From positions 1-64,000 of the forward strand of contig JAPFBL010000581.1 in assembly GCA_026182355.1 (NCBI GenBank): a stretch of DNA of 64,000 nucleotides, in the 5' to 3' direction. A program made the translations under genes and the position numbers. Positions 1 to 11,212 of this stretch are shown here, piece after piece; within the stretch, counting starts at the first letter, position 1; every line of letters begins with the position of its first letter. Under the pieces are notes generated by a model. That model saw nothing but the letters and a program-made list of their open reading frames with translations. It was not told the origin of the DNA and did not search any database. Source of the DNA: Hermatobates lingyangjiaoensis. Lineage: Eukaryota; Arthropoda; Insecta; Hemiptera; Hermatobatidae.

Positions 1-50
1 AATCCTTGAAAATGGTCAACGTAGACCGAAACGTCGGAAATGTAATATTA
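1..50 (+). repeat. PLE family P1 end with hammerhead-like core
   Basis: This is a truncated copy of the P1 unit seen complete near 37007 and 44590. TCC, a degenerate TTGAAAA core, a GGTC/GACC hairpin, GAAA, CGTC and GGA follow in order. The copy runs into an AT-rich tract right after the motif, so the N-terminal coding part found at the other two loci is missing. It is the edge of an old insertion or of one cut by the window border. Confidence 0.7.
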
Positions 51-119
51 TATTATATATATATATATTTATATATAATAATTTATATTTTTTTCTATGG
101 GTTGTCCGGGGAAAGGAAT

Positions 120-760
120 ATGATTCGGTGCGATGTTGACCAATGGGATAGAGTTACAGGTCCAAGCGTAAGGTCCCAGTTGCCCGCTGCTCAGCAAAAA
201 GCCTTTGCGTTCTGCCAATAGGTATAGAGGTTGCACAGTCCCTCTGTGTTAAATGATGTTTGGCAGAAAACATTAGCCTCACTTTACAGTGAACTCCTGT
301 TCCCTTTTTTTTTTGATTTTTGTGGTGGTTGGGTTTGTTGTTGTTTACTATTTTCTGTACGGATATTGCTGGATATTTAAATGATACTCTCGGTTGTTTA
401 CTGCGAAAAGCCGCCTTCATCTTCATGCCAACAGGGGTAGAGGTTGCACAGTCCCTCTTGATTATTAAGAGATGTTGACACTGGAATCCAACTTCTTCTC
501 GTAGAAACATCCAGCAATATCCGTAACAGAAAATAGTAAACAACAACAACACCCAACCACCACAAAAATCAAAAATAGAAAGGGAACAGGAGTTCACTGT
601 AAAGTGAGGCAATGTTTTCTGAAAACATCATTTAACACAGAGGGACTGTGCAACCTCTATACCTATTGGCAAACGCAAGGCTTTTTGCTGAGCAGCGGGC
701 AACTGGGACCTTACGCTTGGATGTAACTCTACTCCCATTGGTCAACATGCACCGAATCAT
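120..760. repeat. Large foldback (inverted repeat), about 640 bp
   Basis: Two arms of about 250 bp (roughly 120-377 and 509-760) are reverse complements with few mismatches. The spacer of about 130 bp carries a further short copy of the motif GAGGTTGCACAGTCCCTCT found in both arms. Both outer ends start at GATTCGGTGC or its complement and touch TA-rich sequence. I see no coding sequence; apparent frames across the arms are antisense to one another. It could be a foldback transposon or two non-autonomous copies inserted tail to tail. Confidence 0.8.
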
Positions 761-899
761 ATATATATAAGTAGGAAAACATATACATGTATGTTTTCTA
801 AACCAATCGTGCGTACGGAGTGACAGCCTGGGCTAAGCCGGCGGGTAAGTTGATGGACGCATTTACGCGTTTCAGAATAAAACCCTCCGATTATCCTGG

Positions 900-1124
900 G
901 TGCACCACGCTACGCAACGAACGAGTTCCTCCATAATGAGTCAAGTTGGAGCGTCTCCCAGGTTTGTCCCAGGTTGGGCAGAAAGAAGACAGGAGAAATG
1001 CCGATTCGGCCAACCCTCTGATTGCGGGCATTCGGGCTTTTACCCGAAGACGTCGCAGATGAGAAGGAGGTTGGGAAACCCTTGCACTCTTACAGCAACG
1101 ACCCCAGGGGGCCCAGCAGGTTGA
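900..1124 (+). other. Small open frame inside the retroposon, unknown
   Basis: An open frame of about 74 codons covers the GC-rich 5' part of the retroposon and is rich in Arg, Pro, Gly and Ser. I do not recognise it and see no zinc-knuckle, reverse transcriptase or endonuclease motif. It may be a remnant of a LINE open reading frame or simply open by base composition. It has no start context or codon pattern that would argue for an expressed protein. Confidence 0.2.
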
Positions 1125-1159
1125 CGTTGGCCAACATCTGTGATGTTCTACATTTCACA

Positions 1160-1334
1160 TTGGTTTTTTATTATTACTAGTATTATTATATTATTATTAT
1201 TTGTAGTAGTATTATTATATTATTAGTCTTATTATTATTATTTTAACATTAACATTATATGTACTATTTAATTCTATTAATACTAGTATTACAGATAAAT
1301 TTTTATTTGTATTATCATTGCTGTGTTATTAATA

Positions 1335-1375
<41 letters not shown>

Positions 1376-1447
1376 GTTGTTGTTTTTATTATTATTATTA
1401 CTGTTGATATTATTATTATTGTCATTATTATTATTGTTACTCATTAT
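1160..1447. repeat. (ATT)n microsatellite, interrupted
   Basis: Interrupted TAT/ATT trinucleotide repeat, purest at about 1336-1377. It lies inside the retroposon and probably expanded after insertion. Its translation as Ile-rich peptide is meaningless. Confidence 0.85.
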
Positions 1448-1674
1448 TAGAAATTAGGATTAGTATTAGAATTACTGTTATAAAGATTTATTATGTAATT
1501 AGTACATAATTAATATAATTAGTTATTAGCTTATAATTATCAATATAATGGACGAAGGGGAAAAAGCCCGGTGGAGAGGACCTAGTCCTCTCTGTACGGC
1601 TACCCCAGTATTTGTAACTGGAACTTGTTCCCAATAAAGAATTTATTCATTCATTCATTCACATGTATGTTTTC

Positions 1675-3626
1675 CTCAGAGTAGTAGAAAGATACTGAAA
1701 AAGTAGAAAGGTATAGAACAGTAGAAAGAGTTTGTTTATAATTAACAAAAGGTAAGGTAATCATAATAAACTATGCATTAAATCATCTCAACTTAACACA
1801 GGTTTTTATTGCATCTATTTCATAAGTCGGCACTTGACTGTAATTTAAAAGTCCGCTTAGTGAAACTGAGTCTTGAACTTCTTGACAATCGTTGAGACTC
1901 AATTATAACGTCTCAGGCTTGAGTTCTTACATTCACGACTGCCAGAATGGCCTTTCTAATGACTTATGACTAAATCTGATATTATAATTTTACCCTCGAA
2001 GAAATATCATATATAACACTTTATTTATTGGCAACTATAATATTGTTTGTTTTACCGAGATTATGATGAAGATTGACCTAAAGCTGGTACCTAAAAGACA
2101 GTTGAAATAATGTTCGGATGCATTCACTTATTATTTTTGTCGTGACAATATAATAAATTAATTGTGTAAACTTAAATGTCTATTAATCATAAAATCTCAT
2201 TGTCAGATACTATACCACCACTTATATATTGCTTCCTGTTTATTTTTTCTATTAATAATATATTTAAATAATAAAATGATGAAATGATCTTCTTCTCTGA
2301 CTCCTTATTTAAATATCGGCCTGAAAACCCACCAATAAAGCTGTTGAACTGCCTCAGTTACCTCATTCACTCTTTGCTCAAGAGTCATTTATTAGAGCAG
2401 CCCTGAATCTGAGCCAAATACATATAAAAATATGCAGAAGTAGTAAAATTAAAATGTTTATTTGGGTCACTGTTTTTTTTTCTCTTTTTCGATGATAGTA
2501 TCTTGTAATCCATTCTACAGCGCCTAGAAATAGATATCTGTATTCCTCAACTAAATTTCTTCTGATTTCAATACAGCTTAATTCATATTAAATTTACATA
2601 TTTTTAATTTTATAAATCAGTGATACAATTATCAAAAGAAAAAAAAAAATTGATGTTTAATGGTTATTGACGTTCATGAATGTATCTGAATAGTATGATT
2701 GCCTCATTACTGCATAATTTATTTTCAAATTTTTTTATTTATTATTATTATTATTATTATTTTCAAATAAGAAAATTTATTTTCCTATTTGAAAATAAAT
2801 CTTCCATTTGCTAAAAATAGAGATGACAGACATAAGCATTTATAATATTTTTATAAATATAAAACAATGTAATTTTGTAAAAACAACGTCTGTATATACT
2901 TTTGAAACTGTTTTTTATATTACCGTGTCAATAAAAAATTTACTTAGAAATTCCGCTATATATAAATGAAAGCATTAACCAGTTTGGATCAAGTGCATGT
3001 TAGTGATGTTAGTGACCTAACTAATGAGAAGGACCCAAAGAGCATGCATCCAACATGCATGGAGTGGAATTAAGAATTGAAATGTTAACTAATAATACAG
3101 TTATATTTCAACAAGGAAAAGACAAAAATCAATTACAAATCTTCTAGGTAATTTATATTTTGGTGAAACAACCTGTTATCAAAGTCAAGGTGGAAGATTT
3201 GTAAGAATTTTGTAATCATTTGAAGGTGGTCTGAAGACAAACTAGGCAGAGATGTGCAAAAAAGTTAATAGATGCACATTTAATCAGGATCTGTGTGAAA
3301 CTAACCATGCCTACTACCTTTAGATTAATAAGATTATTGTATGCTTGTTTATTTTTAATTTAATTTTATGATATAGTTAAAATTTTTAAAAAATTGCAAT
3401 GTTTGAAAATAGTCGATGGAGACAGAAAACTGTAGATGTATAGAAATAAAAATTTCGGTAAACTTGTGTTCCTTGTTCCCATATATGAATAACCAATATG
3501 AGAAGGGTTTGAAAAATTGAATAAAAAATATGTACCTCAAAATTAACATACATTTTAACAAAACTTCATATATATATTCAGGTAACTCACAACAAAATTT
3601 TGCTAAATATTTTGATATTATATATA

Positions 3627-3628
<2 letters not shown>
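1675..3628. other. AT-rich interval without recognisable gene
   Basis: No open frame of convincing composition, no repeat family seen elsewhere in the window and no RNA gene. It holds only short A and T runs and a small ATT repeat near 2739-2762. Confidence 0.6.

Positions 3629-3665
<37 letters not shown>
3629..3665. repeat. (TA)n microsatellite
   Basis: Nearly pure TA repeat immediately left of a family A copy. Confidence 0.95.
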
Positions 3666-3670
<5 letters not shown>

Positions 3671-3693
3671 TATAATATATAAAACCCATCTGA

Positions 3694-3822
3694 GTTGGGT
3701 TTTTGACTCTGACGAAGACCACTTGTTACGGTTGAAAGAAATTAGTCTTGTTTTCCCATTTCATATTGTGATTTGATCATTGTATGTTATTTCATTAGTT
3801 TATGTGAAATGTTGTTTTATAT
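3694..3822 (+). mobile_element. PLE family A end, hammerhead-like
   Basis: This is a single-copy example of the commonest repeat of the window. It has GACT, CTGACGA, a hairpin closed by ACC/GGT, GAAA, and then the tail with the conserved TTTCCCATTTC and TTTGATCATTG segments, ending in a TA tract. Here the second stem I segment is still AGTC. Moderately diverged from the other copies. Confidence 0.8.
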
Positions 3823-3833
3823 ATATATATATA

Positions 3834-4167
3834 GTAGGTGTGTTCTCTAATCGGGGTTCGGTCAATTTTCCAGGATAAAAAATCAAACTCTCGTTGCCAA
3901 CGTTTCGGTTTTATTTAAAACCTTTTTCATAGGCAGAAGTAAGAATTTTTTAACTAAGAAAATGAAATTTACATTATTTAAAGGAACAACAATGTTAGCC
4001 GGACAAAACCTTCGACTAGAAAATTCTTACTTCTGCCTATGAAAAAGGTTTTAAATAAAACCGAAACGTTGGCAACGAGAGTTTGATTTTTTATCTTGGA
4101 AAATTGACCGAACCCCGATTAGAGAACGCACCTATTCTATCAAACGGTCGATATATTATTGAATCTG

Positions 4168-4169
<2 letters not shown>
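3834..4169. mobile_element. PLE family B foldback
   Basis: Two arms of about 115 bp face each other across a 70-bp spacer and are almost identical. Each carries GCC, a degenerate TATGAAAAA, the hairpin GGTTTTAAATAAAACC, GAAACGTT and GGC, then a tail reading CGAACCCCGATTAGAGAAC. The right arm continues further, to the (TA)n tract. Other copies lie at 14195, 16930 and 38428. Confidence 0.8.
4035..4073 (+). ncRNA. Hammerhead-like motif, family B
   Basis: GCC and GGC form stem I. Stem II is GGTTTT/AAAACC and is followed by GAAA, then CGTT, where the last T would be the cleavage base. The first conserved box is degenerate (TATGAAAAA instead of CTGANGA), so catalytic activity is doubtful. An identical mirror copy sits in the left arm of the foldback. 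Confidence 0.45.

Positions 4170-4207
<38 letters not shown>
4170..4207. repeat. (TA)n microsatellite
   Basis: Pure TA repeat at the outer end of the family B foldback. Confidence 0.95.
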
Positions 4208-4209
<2 letters not shown>

Positions 4210-4920
4210 GTAGTACCTTACTTACTTCAAACATTTTTAATTATACTTAGGTACTGATAGGTACGAGTATTTTAAGTATTTCAGGTATGATCTATCTGTA
4301 TTTTAGAACCAAAGTATTGATTATATTCTCTGAAACAAACGGTTAGAAGAATTATAAGTTTCCATTATTTGCAAGAGTAATCATTTAAGGCAAAAAGTTT
4401 ATTCTTTTCATTTCATATTTTTTAACATAAATATTTAAAAGTATATAAATAAATAAGAACGAAAAGTTATGAAAATTCAAAACTAAGATAAAAGTGTTGT
4501 AAAAGAAAAGACCGGAGAAAAAGATGAAGAGTGTGATTTTTATAAGAGAGAAGGGTCTGATGGTGAGGAGGGTGTTAGCAAGATTAATGAACCTGCATTC
4601 GCTTATCCATCAAATAGGCCATTAGCAGAGACAAAAAAAGACCTCTCTCACTCCCAGGCTCCCTTCGTCATCTTTCTAACTGTTTAAGAAGGCTGAATAC
4701 TCTATTCTATGTATCAACTAGTGACTGGTGTGTACAGCTGAACGTAGAAATCAATAAAACGGACTGACTACTTTCAATTTGTGAACTGTTTCAAAAGAAC
4801 TAAACGCTTTTGAAATATGTTTGGTACTGTTAGAGTTTATTTGCTTTGTAATGAATGCTTTGCTATATTTGATACAACTTCTACTGAATGATGAATTATT
4901 TGCTACAAATAACCTAAAAT

Positions 4921-5235
4921 AGGTCAGGTTAGGTTGCAGTGGTAGTCTCACAAGGGAACATACCTCCAGTGTGGGCCCTTTTTTATACCACACAATGAAG
5001 ATTGATTCTACAGAGGGAGTCCTAAATTTTTTCCCAAACTCAAGTGTATTTAGAATAGGGATCTTTAACGAGTACCTGACATCGTACAGGCTCGAGACCG
5101 ACTGTTTAACGTCCTTCTCCGAGGGACGACGTGATCAGATTTATTCACTTCCCGCATGAATAAATCGAGGGCCAAGTGGGGATCGAACCTCGGTTCTATC
5201 AGTTTCAGAGGTGAGTACGTTAACCACTGAGCTAA

Positions 5236-5238
<3 letters not shown>
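4921..5238 (-). mobile_element. tRNA-derived SINE, near full length
   Basis: Read on the minus strand the element starts with a tRNA-like head: TAGCTCAGTGGTTA (A-box, 5221-5234) and GGTTCGATCCCC (B-box, near 5177-5188). The body contains CACGTCGTCCCTCGG, GTACGATGTCAGGTACTCG and TTAAAGATCCCTATTC. The far end includes GCAACCTAACCTGACC, shared with the copy at 37701. RNA polymerase III would be the expected transcriptase. The head abuts a (TA)n tract. Six further copies or fragments are in this window. Confidence 0.8.
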
Positions 5239-5291
<53 letters not shown>

Positions 5292-5301
5292 TATATATAT
5301 A
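5239..5301. repeat. (TA)n microsatellite
   Basis: Long, nearly pure TA repeat next to the SINE head. Confidence 0.95.
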
Positions 5302-7054
5302 GAAAAATAAACACGGAATGGAAAGAACTAACTTTGGAAAACAATGATAGATTTAATAAAAAGTAACCAGAGACGCTTTGGTGTACTATTTCTAAAGAGA
5401 AAAGTGGTAATGAAACAAGATATTCTTTATTATCAAAACTAATCCTGAGTATGCTTGTATTACACGATTATTCAGCTTGTGTTGAAAGGATGTGTTCATC
5501 GTTGAATAAAAAAAAAAATCAATCTTGTTTGAACACTGACTCGGTGATGCACTGTTAAAAAAATACTGATGGTAGAATATAGAATCCTGCAGAATATGGA
5601 AGAATCATTATTACCTATGACAAAGGAGGAAAATTTATTTGGCACGTCAGATGAAGAGACGTTTACATTTTAGCAAAGTTTAGTGCATTTATATCGTGAT
5701 TGTTTATTTCGAATTTAATTAATTACATGTTTCTGATTTGATACCTTTTTAGAAGATTTGATGCTTTTCAGCTAGTAAAATTGATATGTTTTTCAAAAAT
5801 CTTCTGGAATCCCTGAGTGTAGTCAGGTAAGGTTCACCTCTCCTCACCCTCAAACCTTCCTACTTTAGGTTGAACCTCTCATTCAAAATAGCTCTGTAAC
5901 AAACAAGAAAATAAATAGCGTTAAATCAAAAGATATTACCAATCTTTTGCTAGTATGATAATTTTGTATATATTTAAAGGCAACCATTATTTTTTGCAAA
6001 GTATACTGTTGGTTATATACTCCATTTTTTTTTTTGGTGTTTATAATTATCCTTGAGCATAATACACATTTTAGGGGGTGTTAGATTCAAGTAAAATTTA
6101 TTTAGGGTTAGTTGGCAAAAAAAAATTAGTAACTACGGTTTTAGATAATGAAATCTGAAAAATATGTGTTTATTTATTGATAAAGCCTAGAGTGTTTGAA
6201 TTCAATTTAAAAAAAAATCATAATATATGACTGTTTCTTCTTAATTCTTATTTTCATTGGTTAAATTTCTATTGGTCATACAGTCCACTGACTCGCGAAG
6301 GCTTAAGTTGATTACAGTTATCTTATATTTACATTTCTTAACACAAAATATAATAAACTAGTTAATTATGATTAAAAAATCAATCCAAAACAGTTGCTAT
6401 AATTAAGGATTGGAGAACATGTTTACTCTTTTGTTATGATCCAGTAGTAATTAACAAAAATTTCTAACTCATAGACAAATTTTCTTACTTTTTCATCAAA
6501 AAAATGCAAATTAGTACAGTGATGATTCAAATAGGATAAAAGAACACTATATGCTAATATAACCTAAGAAAAATTATGGTTTATATTGGAAGAATATAAT
6601 TTTACAAAATTGCTTAAAACTTTGCTTTTCTTAAACTATCGAAGTGGTTATAATTTGAATGTCTTTATGTTGACCTGTAGACAATTTCAAAACTTCTGCA
6701 ATTAAGTTCTGATAACCTAATCTATGAAAATGTATTAACAACTTGAAATAAGTGGTTTCTTTTTAGTAATAATATAGTTTCGTTATAGCAAAATATTGTA
6801 GTCATTGACTAAATTGGGACAAGGTTATGATTGGTACAATCGTCAAATAGGTGAGGGCTAATTTGGTAGTTGGATGCTTTCTGTATGTTCTCAAACAATG
6901 ATTTCATCTCTTTAATAGTGGCTATTAAGCTGTTTAGTAGGTTTTCTTCAGAAGAAAATCTGACCAGTCTAATGATAACAGAATGTATAGGTCTAAAGGA
7001 ATTCTACCCTGTATATGTTACTATAGCAAGGTTTCACAATAAACACATGGAATA
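5302..7054. other. AT-rich interval without recognisable gene
   Basis: No supported feature. A short mixed-composition patch with AGGTAAGGTTCACC lies near 5827 but is not part of a readable gene. Confidence 0.6.
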
Positions 7055-7310
7055 AAAATCAACATCCAAACTACAGTAAGAAATGAGAAAAAAGAATCAG
7101 ATCTTTTAACTGTAACAAGCGGTCTTCGTTAAAGTCAAATATCAAGTGCCAGTGCTTTTAAAAATTTATAACTGTTCAGATTACACCTATATACGAGTAT
7201 ATATAACTCGTAATAATATCTCAGTCGAGATTTGACTCTGATGAAAATCATTTGTTACGATTGAAAGATCTTACTGTTTTTTCTGTTTCTTACGGTGGTT
7301 TTTTATATAC
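7055..7310. mobile_element. Degraded family A inverted pair
   Basis: A minus-strand copy (7055-7145) and a plus-strand copy (7219-7310) of family A flank about 70 bp. Both are clearly older than most: the core reads CTGATGAAAATC and the tail is partly scrambled. The order, a minus copy then a plus copy, is the same as in the young foldbacks. Confidence 0.65.
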
Positions 7311-7357
7311 TTTTCGATATTCTGTACATTATATACAATATATAGCAGTCTATATAC

Positions 7358-8005
7358 CAGAGGTTTCCAAAGTTGGTTCCGCCGACGTTAACGGACTGGC
7401 TGAGGTTCCGCGAAAAAAATTTAGAAAAAGAATATTTTTCTAAATTTTTTTAAGAGGGTATTCTGTGTTTCTTGTAAATCATGAAACAGAATAATGTGTA
7501 TATTTACTTATACATATAAGTAGAACAGGGCAAAATTTTATTCATATTTAGAATCAATCACTAGTCAGTTTTTGGAGCAATCTGATTTCTGAATTTTCTT
7601 CTACTGCAAAAATAGCAGTTAACACATTGTACCACTTCCCACTACCTACTTATGTAAAACCGGGTATCCTTTTATACTGCTATAAAAACTAAATACCGAA
7701 GTTGGCTTAATGCGGGGGCTGACTTGAGAATCAAATTCTCAAATATAAAGCCAAAAATTATTACAAAATAAACTTATTTTAAAATTGCTAGTTATGAAAA
7801 TTAAAATCTTTTAGTTATAATTTTTATTCGAAAAATACAATTGAAGTAATATTACTTTTTAATTGTTTTTAAACATACATACTTTTTTTAAAGGTATATA
7901 AAAATATTTATATTATAATTGTACAAAATCATTACAATCTGTGCTTCCGGAGAAAGTTACTGAAGCAAAAAGGGTTCCGCGTCGAAAAAAGTTTGACAAA
8001 CTCTG
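7358..8005. mobile_element. hAT-like MITE with 8-bp target duplication
   Basis: The ends are CAGAGGTTTCCAAAGTT and, in reverse complement, CAGAGTTTGTCAAACTT, resembling hAT (Charlie-like) terminal repeats. They are followed on both sides by GC-richer subterminal DNA with GGTTCCGC and GCGGAACCC. Flanking 8-mers CTATATAC (7350-7357) and CTTTATAC (8006-8013) match at 7 of 8 positions, the duplication length typical of hAT transposition. No transposase coding remains inside. Confidence 0.7.
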
Positions 8006-8077
8006 CTTTATACTATAAAGTATACTGTATGTTATACTATATAAAAATATGAGACTTTATAAATTACTTTATATAAA

Positions 8078-8180
8078 GATCAGTTTTTGACTCTGACGAA
8101 GACCGCTTGTACGGTTGAAAGATCTTAGTCTTGCTTTCCCATTTTCATATTGTGGTTTTATCATTTATATAGTTTATATA
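8078..8180 (+). mobile_element. PLE family A end
   Basis: Solo plus-strand copy containing GACTCTGACGAAGACCGC and GAAAGATCTTAGTC. One base is missing in the stem II loop. The outer tail is shortened. Confidence 0.75.
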
Positions 8181-10394
8181 TACTTATATATACTTTATAT
8201 AACCTAAACAGTTATACATTTTTGAAGCCAATTAAAATGGCAGGGCTTTGCTCTCTATACATACTAATATATTAAGCTTACACAGAGGCCTACCTAAAAA
8301 AGATTTCATTGCAGGCAAATGGACAAAGAATTTTAGAGTTTCTGCGTGTGTTCTAGCTTAAATTACTCTCTAAACAACTGGATCAGGAAAATTCCGTTTC
8401 ACATTTTTCTATTCTCTATAATAATTTTGTCTTTAAAATGATTATGGATATTAATATTGTATATTAAATACAATAAAAACAATATAACTTTAAACAGTGG
8501 TAACACAACTCCAAATTGTGTCAGAAACCAGATTTATTTATTCATATACTATTTATAATTATGAAGTAACATTTATTGAGATAAAAATAATCTGAAAGGT
8601 AACTGAAGGTTGACGTCTTTTAACGAAACGATTTTTAACATTAACCGAATCAGTGTCATTGAAAGCCTAAAAAAAATCACTTATTTTGACGAAACAACTT
8701 AGTACTTTTTTCTCTTTTTCTTATTGTTTTTATAGGCTTTGATATGGAAATTTGTAAACATGCTGGAAAAACAACAGAATGAAAGATAAAAGAAGGTAAC
8801 GGAAGTGTTATCTACTATTACTTTTCAGGTGAGACTGTCGTCCATTTTTCTTTCTCTTAAAGACAGTTTTATGGAAAGTTAGAGATATAATAATGTTCAT
8901 TTAATGTTTACTTACTAATGTATGTTACTTTTCTTCAAAAACAAAATAGTCCAACCGAAAGTAGCTAATCCATTTAAGGTAAATCCGAACGTAACCAATT
9001 TGAGTTACCTTCGGTTGCAAATCTGGAGTGCTTGGAACTCTCTCTCTTTTGAGAGTGCAACCCTCTCTCTTTCCTCATGAAAGCGTATTTGCAAAAAAAA
9101 AATAAAGAATTAGTATATGTGTTTCTTTACTTGGTGTGCAACTTTTTTTCGTATATGATATTGTGTTGCTCAGTTTTGGATCATTTTTTGAAATTGAAAG
9201 TGACGATATATATAGCTGATGACTTGCACTGGACCCTGATCATTTCTTCTATCTTGTCCATTCTGAAGTCATTATATTTAAATATAATGGGCTGCAGAAA
9301 ATATTGTGAAACATTTTTTGTTTCTTAGTTTAAATTTGAACAGACATATTTGTTGAAATTTTAACTGTTATACTTTTATATTGCACAATATTTAATGTAA
9401 ATATGCAAATGTAATGTTACTAATACTGATTTAATTAAACTTTTTTTTTTTTTATGAAGATAATTGAATTCAATCTAACTAAGGAGCAAAGAAGTTGAAA
9501 TGGTTTGTAAGTACTTATGTAAGATCTGTAAGCCTAATATCAGATATCACTTCAGCAAGTACCCGTAATGTAAGCAAATTACTTATTGCATGCATTTATT
9601 ATTGCTCATTTTAAATTGCATAAGATATATAGAAAATCTCAAGGATATCCTCGGTAACATGAAAGCTGCACTGATAGGGTTTGTATAGCTCTCAATTTAG
9701 AATAGACCGTTCAAAATCAAAGAGGAAGTCATAGGTGGGTTCTTGATATTTGAGACTGCACAAATTAAATGCACAGGGTAATCTGATCTCTCCCTTATAA
9801 TTCAAACCTTAATTCAGCAAACTGGTTTGGAGAGAGCTCCATCTTCAGAACACTGTTTTTACTAAACCATTCATTACTTCCTGCATTTCATTTCGCAACG
9901 AATGAAGCGATAGATAATTTTTCCATCAAATCTCATATATACCATGTGATTTGAATATGAAACTTAAAATTAGAAATTTACAATATGATATATCTGAACA
10001 TTATTAATATTAAACACTGCACTAGCTTCTTACTCACGTGAAATCACTTTAGAATATAAGACTATTCATAAGGAAAAACGACTTCTTATGGTTATTTACA
10101 ATATACGTTTCTTGTCTTCATTATGTAAAAAGATGATTATGAATTAAATACAATTTCACGGTAAGCACGCAGTTTTCTACGATTTAAAGAACTTCTATTA
10201 AATGTTATTAAAGTGTTCTACAGATCTTAAAAGTATTTAGAAAGTGTTTTGTATGCATCCACTCAAATACATTCAAATATTTACTTAATACTATTAATAT
10301 TAAGATATTAGATAGTATTGAACGGATGTAGCCTATTTTACTGTTTGACGCTAGATCTTACTTCGATAAAGAAAAAAAGTGTTAATTATATATA
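8181..10394. other. AT-rich interval without recognisable gene
   Basis: No repeat family of this window and no coding signature. A short patch at about 9000-9075 is richer in C and G and has a CTCTCTCTTT run on either side of GAGAGTGC, a weak hairpin. Confidence 0.55.
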
Positions 10395-10549
10395 TATAAT
10401 AAATGTTAAACAATAAAAACAAAAAACATGCACAAAAAAACTAACATTCACGGTTCTCGATCACGGTTCGTCTTGCCGTCCTCAGAAGAGGAGAAAAAGA
10501 AAGAAGAAGGAACACAGGAGTGAATGCATTCACCAACCAATACAAAGTG

Positions 10550-10553
<4 letters not shown>
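10395..10553 (-). mobile_element. PLE family L end, degraded
   Basis: On the minus strand CTT, CTGAGGA, the CGGCAAGAC hairpin side, GAAC and GATCGAG follow in order. This is a diverged version of the better preserved copy at 11730-11900. It ends at the long TA tract. Confidence 0.55.

Positions 10554-10554
<1 letters not shown>

Positions 10555-10590
<36 letters not shown>
10555..10590. repeat. (TA)n microsatellite
   Basis: Pure TA repeat separating family L from family K. Confidence 0.95.
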
Positions 10591-10595
<5 letters not shown>

Positions 10596-10746
10596 AATAA
10601 ATTCAAAACGAAGGAAACACACAGAAAAACACAGACATAACTCACATCGAAATATGATGTGAGTTATGTCTGTGTCTTTCTGTGTGTTTCCTTCGTTTTG
10701 AATTTATTTATTTTAAAAAAGTCCGCTGGACCGTTTCTTTTAATTG
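10591..10746. mobile_element. PLE family K foldback (tails only)
   Basis: Arms of about 60 bp contain the K tail (TTCAAAACGAAGGAAACAC) in both orientations and meet at ATCGAAATATGAT, so the hammerhead-like core is cut in half. The right side continues into GTCCGCTGGACCG, a short hairpin typical of the outer K tail. Confidence 0.75.
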
Positions 10747-10766
10747 TATATATATATATATATATA

Positions 10767-10930
10767 AAGATTTCACATAAATAATAATCAATGATCAAAC
10801 CACAATAAGAAATGGAAAAACAAGACTAAGATCTTTAAACCGTAACAAGCAGTCTTTAACCGCCTGTTACGGTTGAAAGATCTTAGTCTTGTTTTCTCAT
10901 TTCTTATTGTGCTTTGATCATTGATATATA
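10767..10930. mobile_element. PLE family A foldback
   Basis: Minus copy then plus copy with almost no spacer. The left arm is truncated inside the core. Flanked by TA tracts on both sides. Confidence 0.8.
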
Positions 10931-10939
10931 TATATATAT

Positions 10940-11096
10940 AACTTTAAATTACACAAAGCACGACACAGAAAAGAGAATACAAAGAAAACTTACAGAATTC
11001 AATATTTCGAACTGTTGTTCGTCATCAGGAGAGTAGACTAGAAGAGAGGACGAAGTGAGAGAGATCTCCCCACGTCGAAGAACGGAGCGCGAATAT
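10940..11096 (-). mobile_element. PLE family G end
   Basis: The minus strand reads CTGATGACGAACAACAGTTCG then GAAATATTGAATTCTG. The GAAC/GTTC stem II is perfect. The tail has TGTGTCGTGCTTTGTGTAAT and joins a TA tract. The upstream part contains CGACGTGGGGAGATCTC. Close copies are at 35425 and 61979. Confidence 0.75.
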
Positions 11097-11117
11097 ATTA
11101 TATATATATATACATAT

Positions 11118-11190
11118 AAAGATTTCACATAATCACGTGAAATAGCAATCACTAATCAAACAACAATATTGTGGTTTGACCATTGATATA
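11118..11190. mobile_element. Minimal family A foldback
   Basis: Only the outer tails of family A remain (TTTCACGTGATTATGTG-like and TGGTTTGACCATTG), joined directly with the entire core deleted. Confidence 0.65.
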
Positions 11191-11212
11191 TGTATATGTA
11201 TATATATATATA

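Larger units (their letters stand above)
785..1674 (+). mobile_element. Short retroposon with 14-bp target duplication
   Basis: The sequence ACATGTATGTTTTC occurs perfectly at 785-798 and 1661-1674 and brackets the element as a target-site duplication. The 3' end has AATAAA followed by a short (ATTC)n tail, as in some LINE or LINE-mobilised retroposons. Before it, GAGAGGAC-CTA-GTCCTCTC forms a perfect hairpin (1576-1594). The first 330 bp are much richer in GC than the surroundings, and the middle is a long ATT microsatellite. No reverse transcriptase motif is visible, so it is a 5'-truncated LINE or a SINE-like element. The 5' part has no convincing A-box/B-box pair. Confidence 0.75.

Noticed and set aside
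1259..1450. Ile-rich open frame
   Set aside because: It is the ATT microsatellite read in frame.
5177..5234. Possible tRNA gene from A-box and B-box
   Set aside because: The cloverleaf is incomplete and the sequence continues into the SINE body, as in the other copies.
10591..10746. Rho-independent-like terminators (hairpins followed by T runs)
   Set aside because: The context is eukaryotic and the hairpins are the arms of mobile-element foldbacks.
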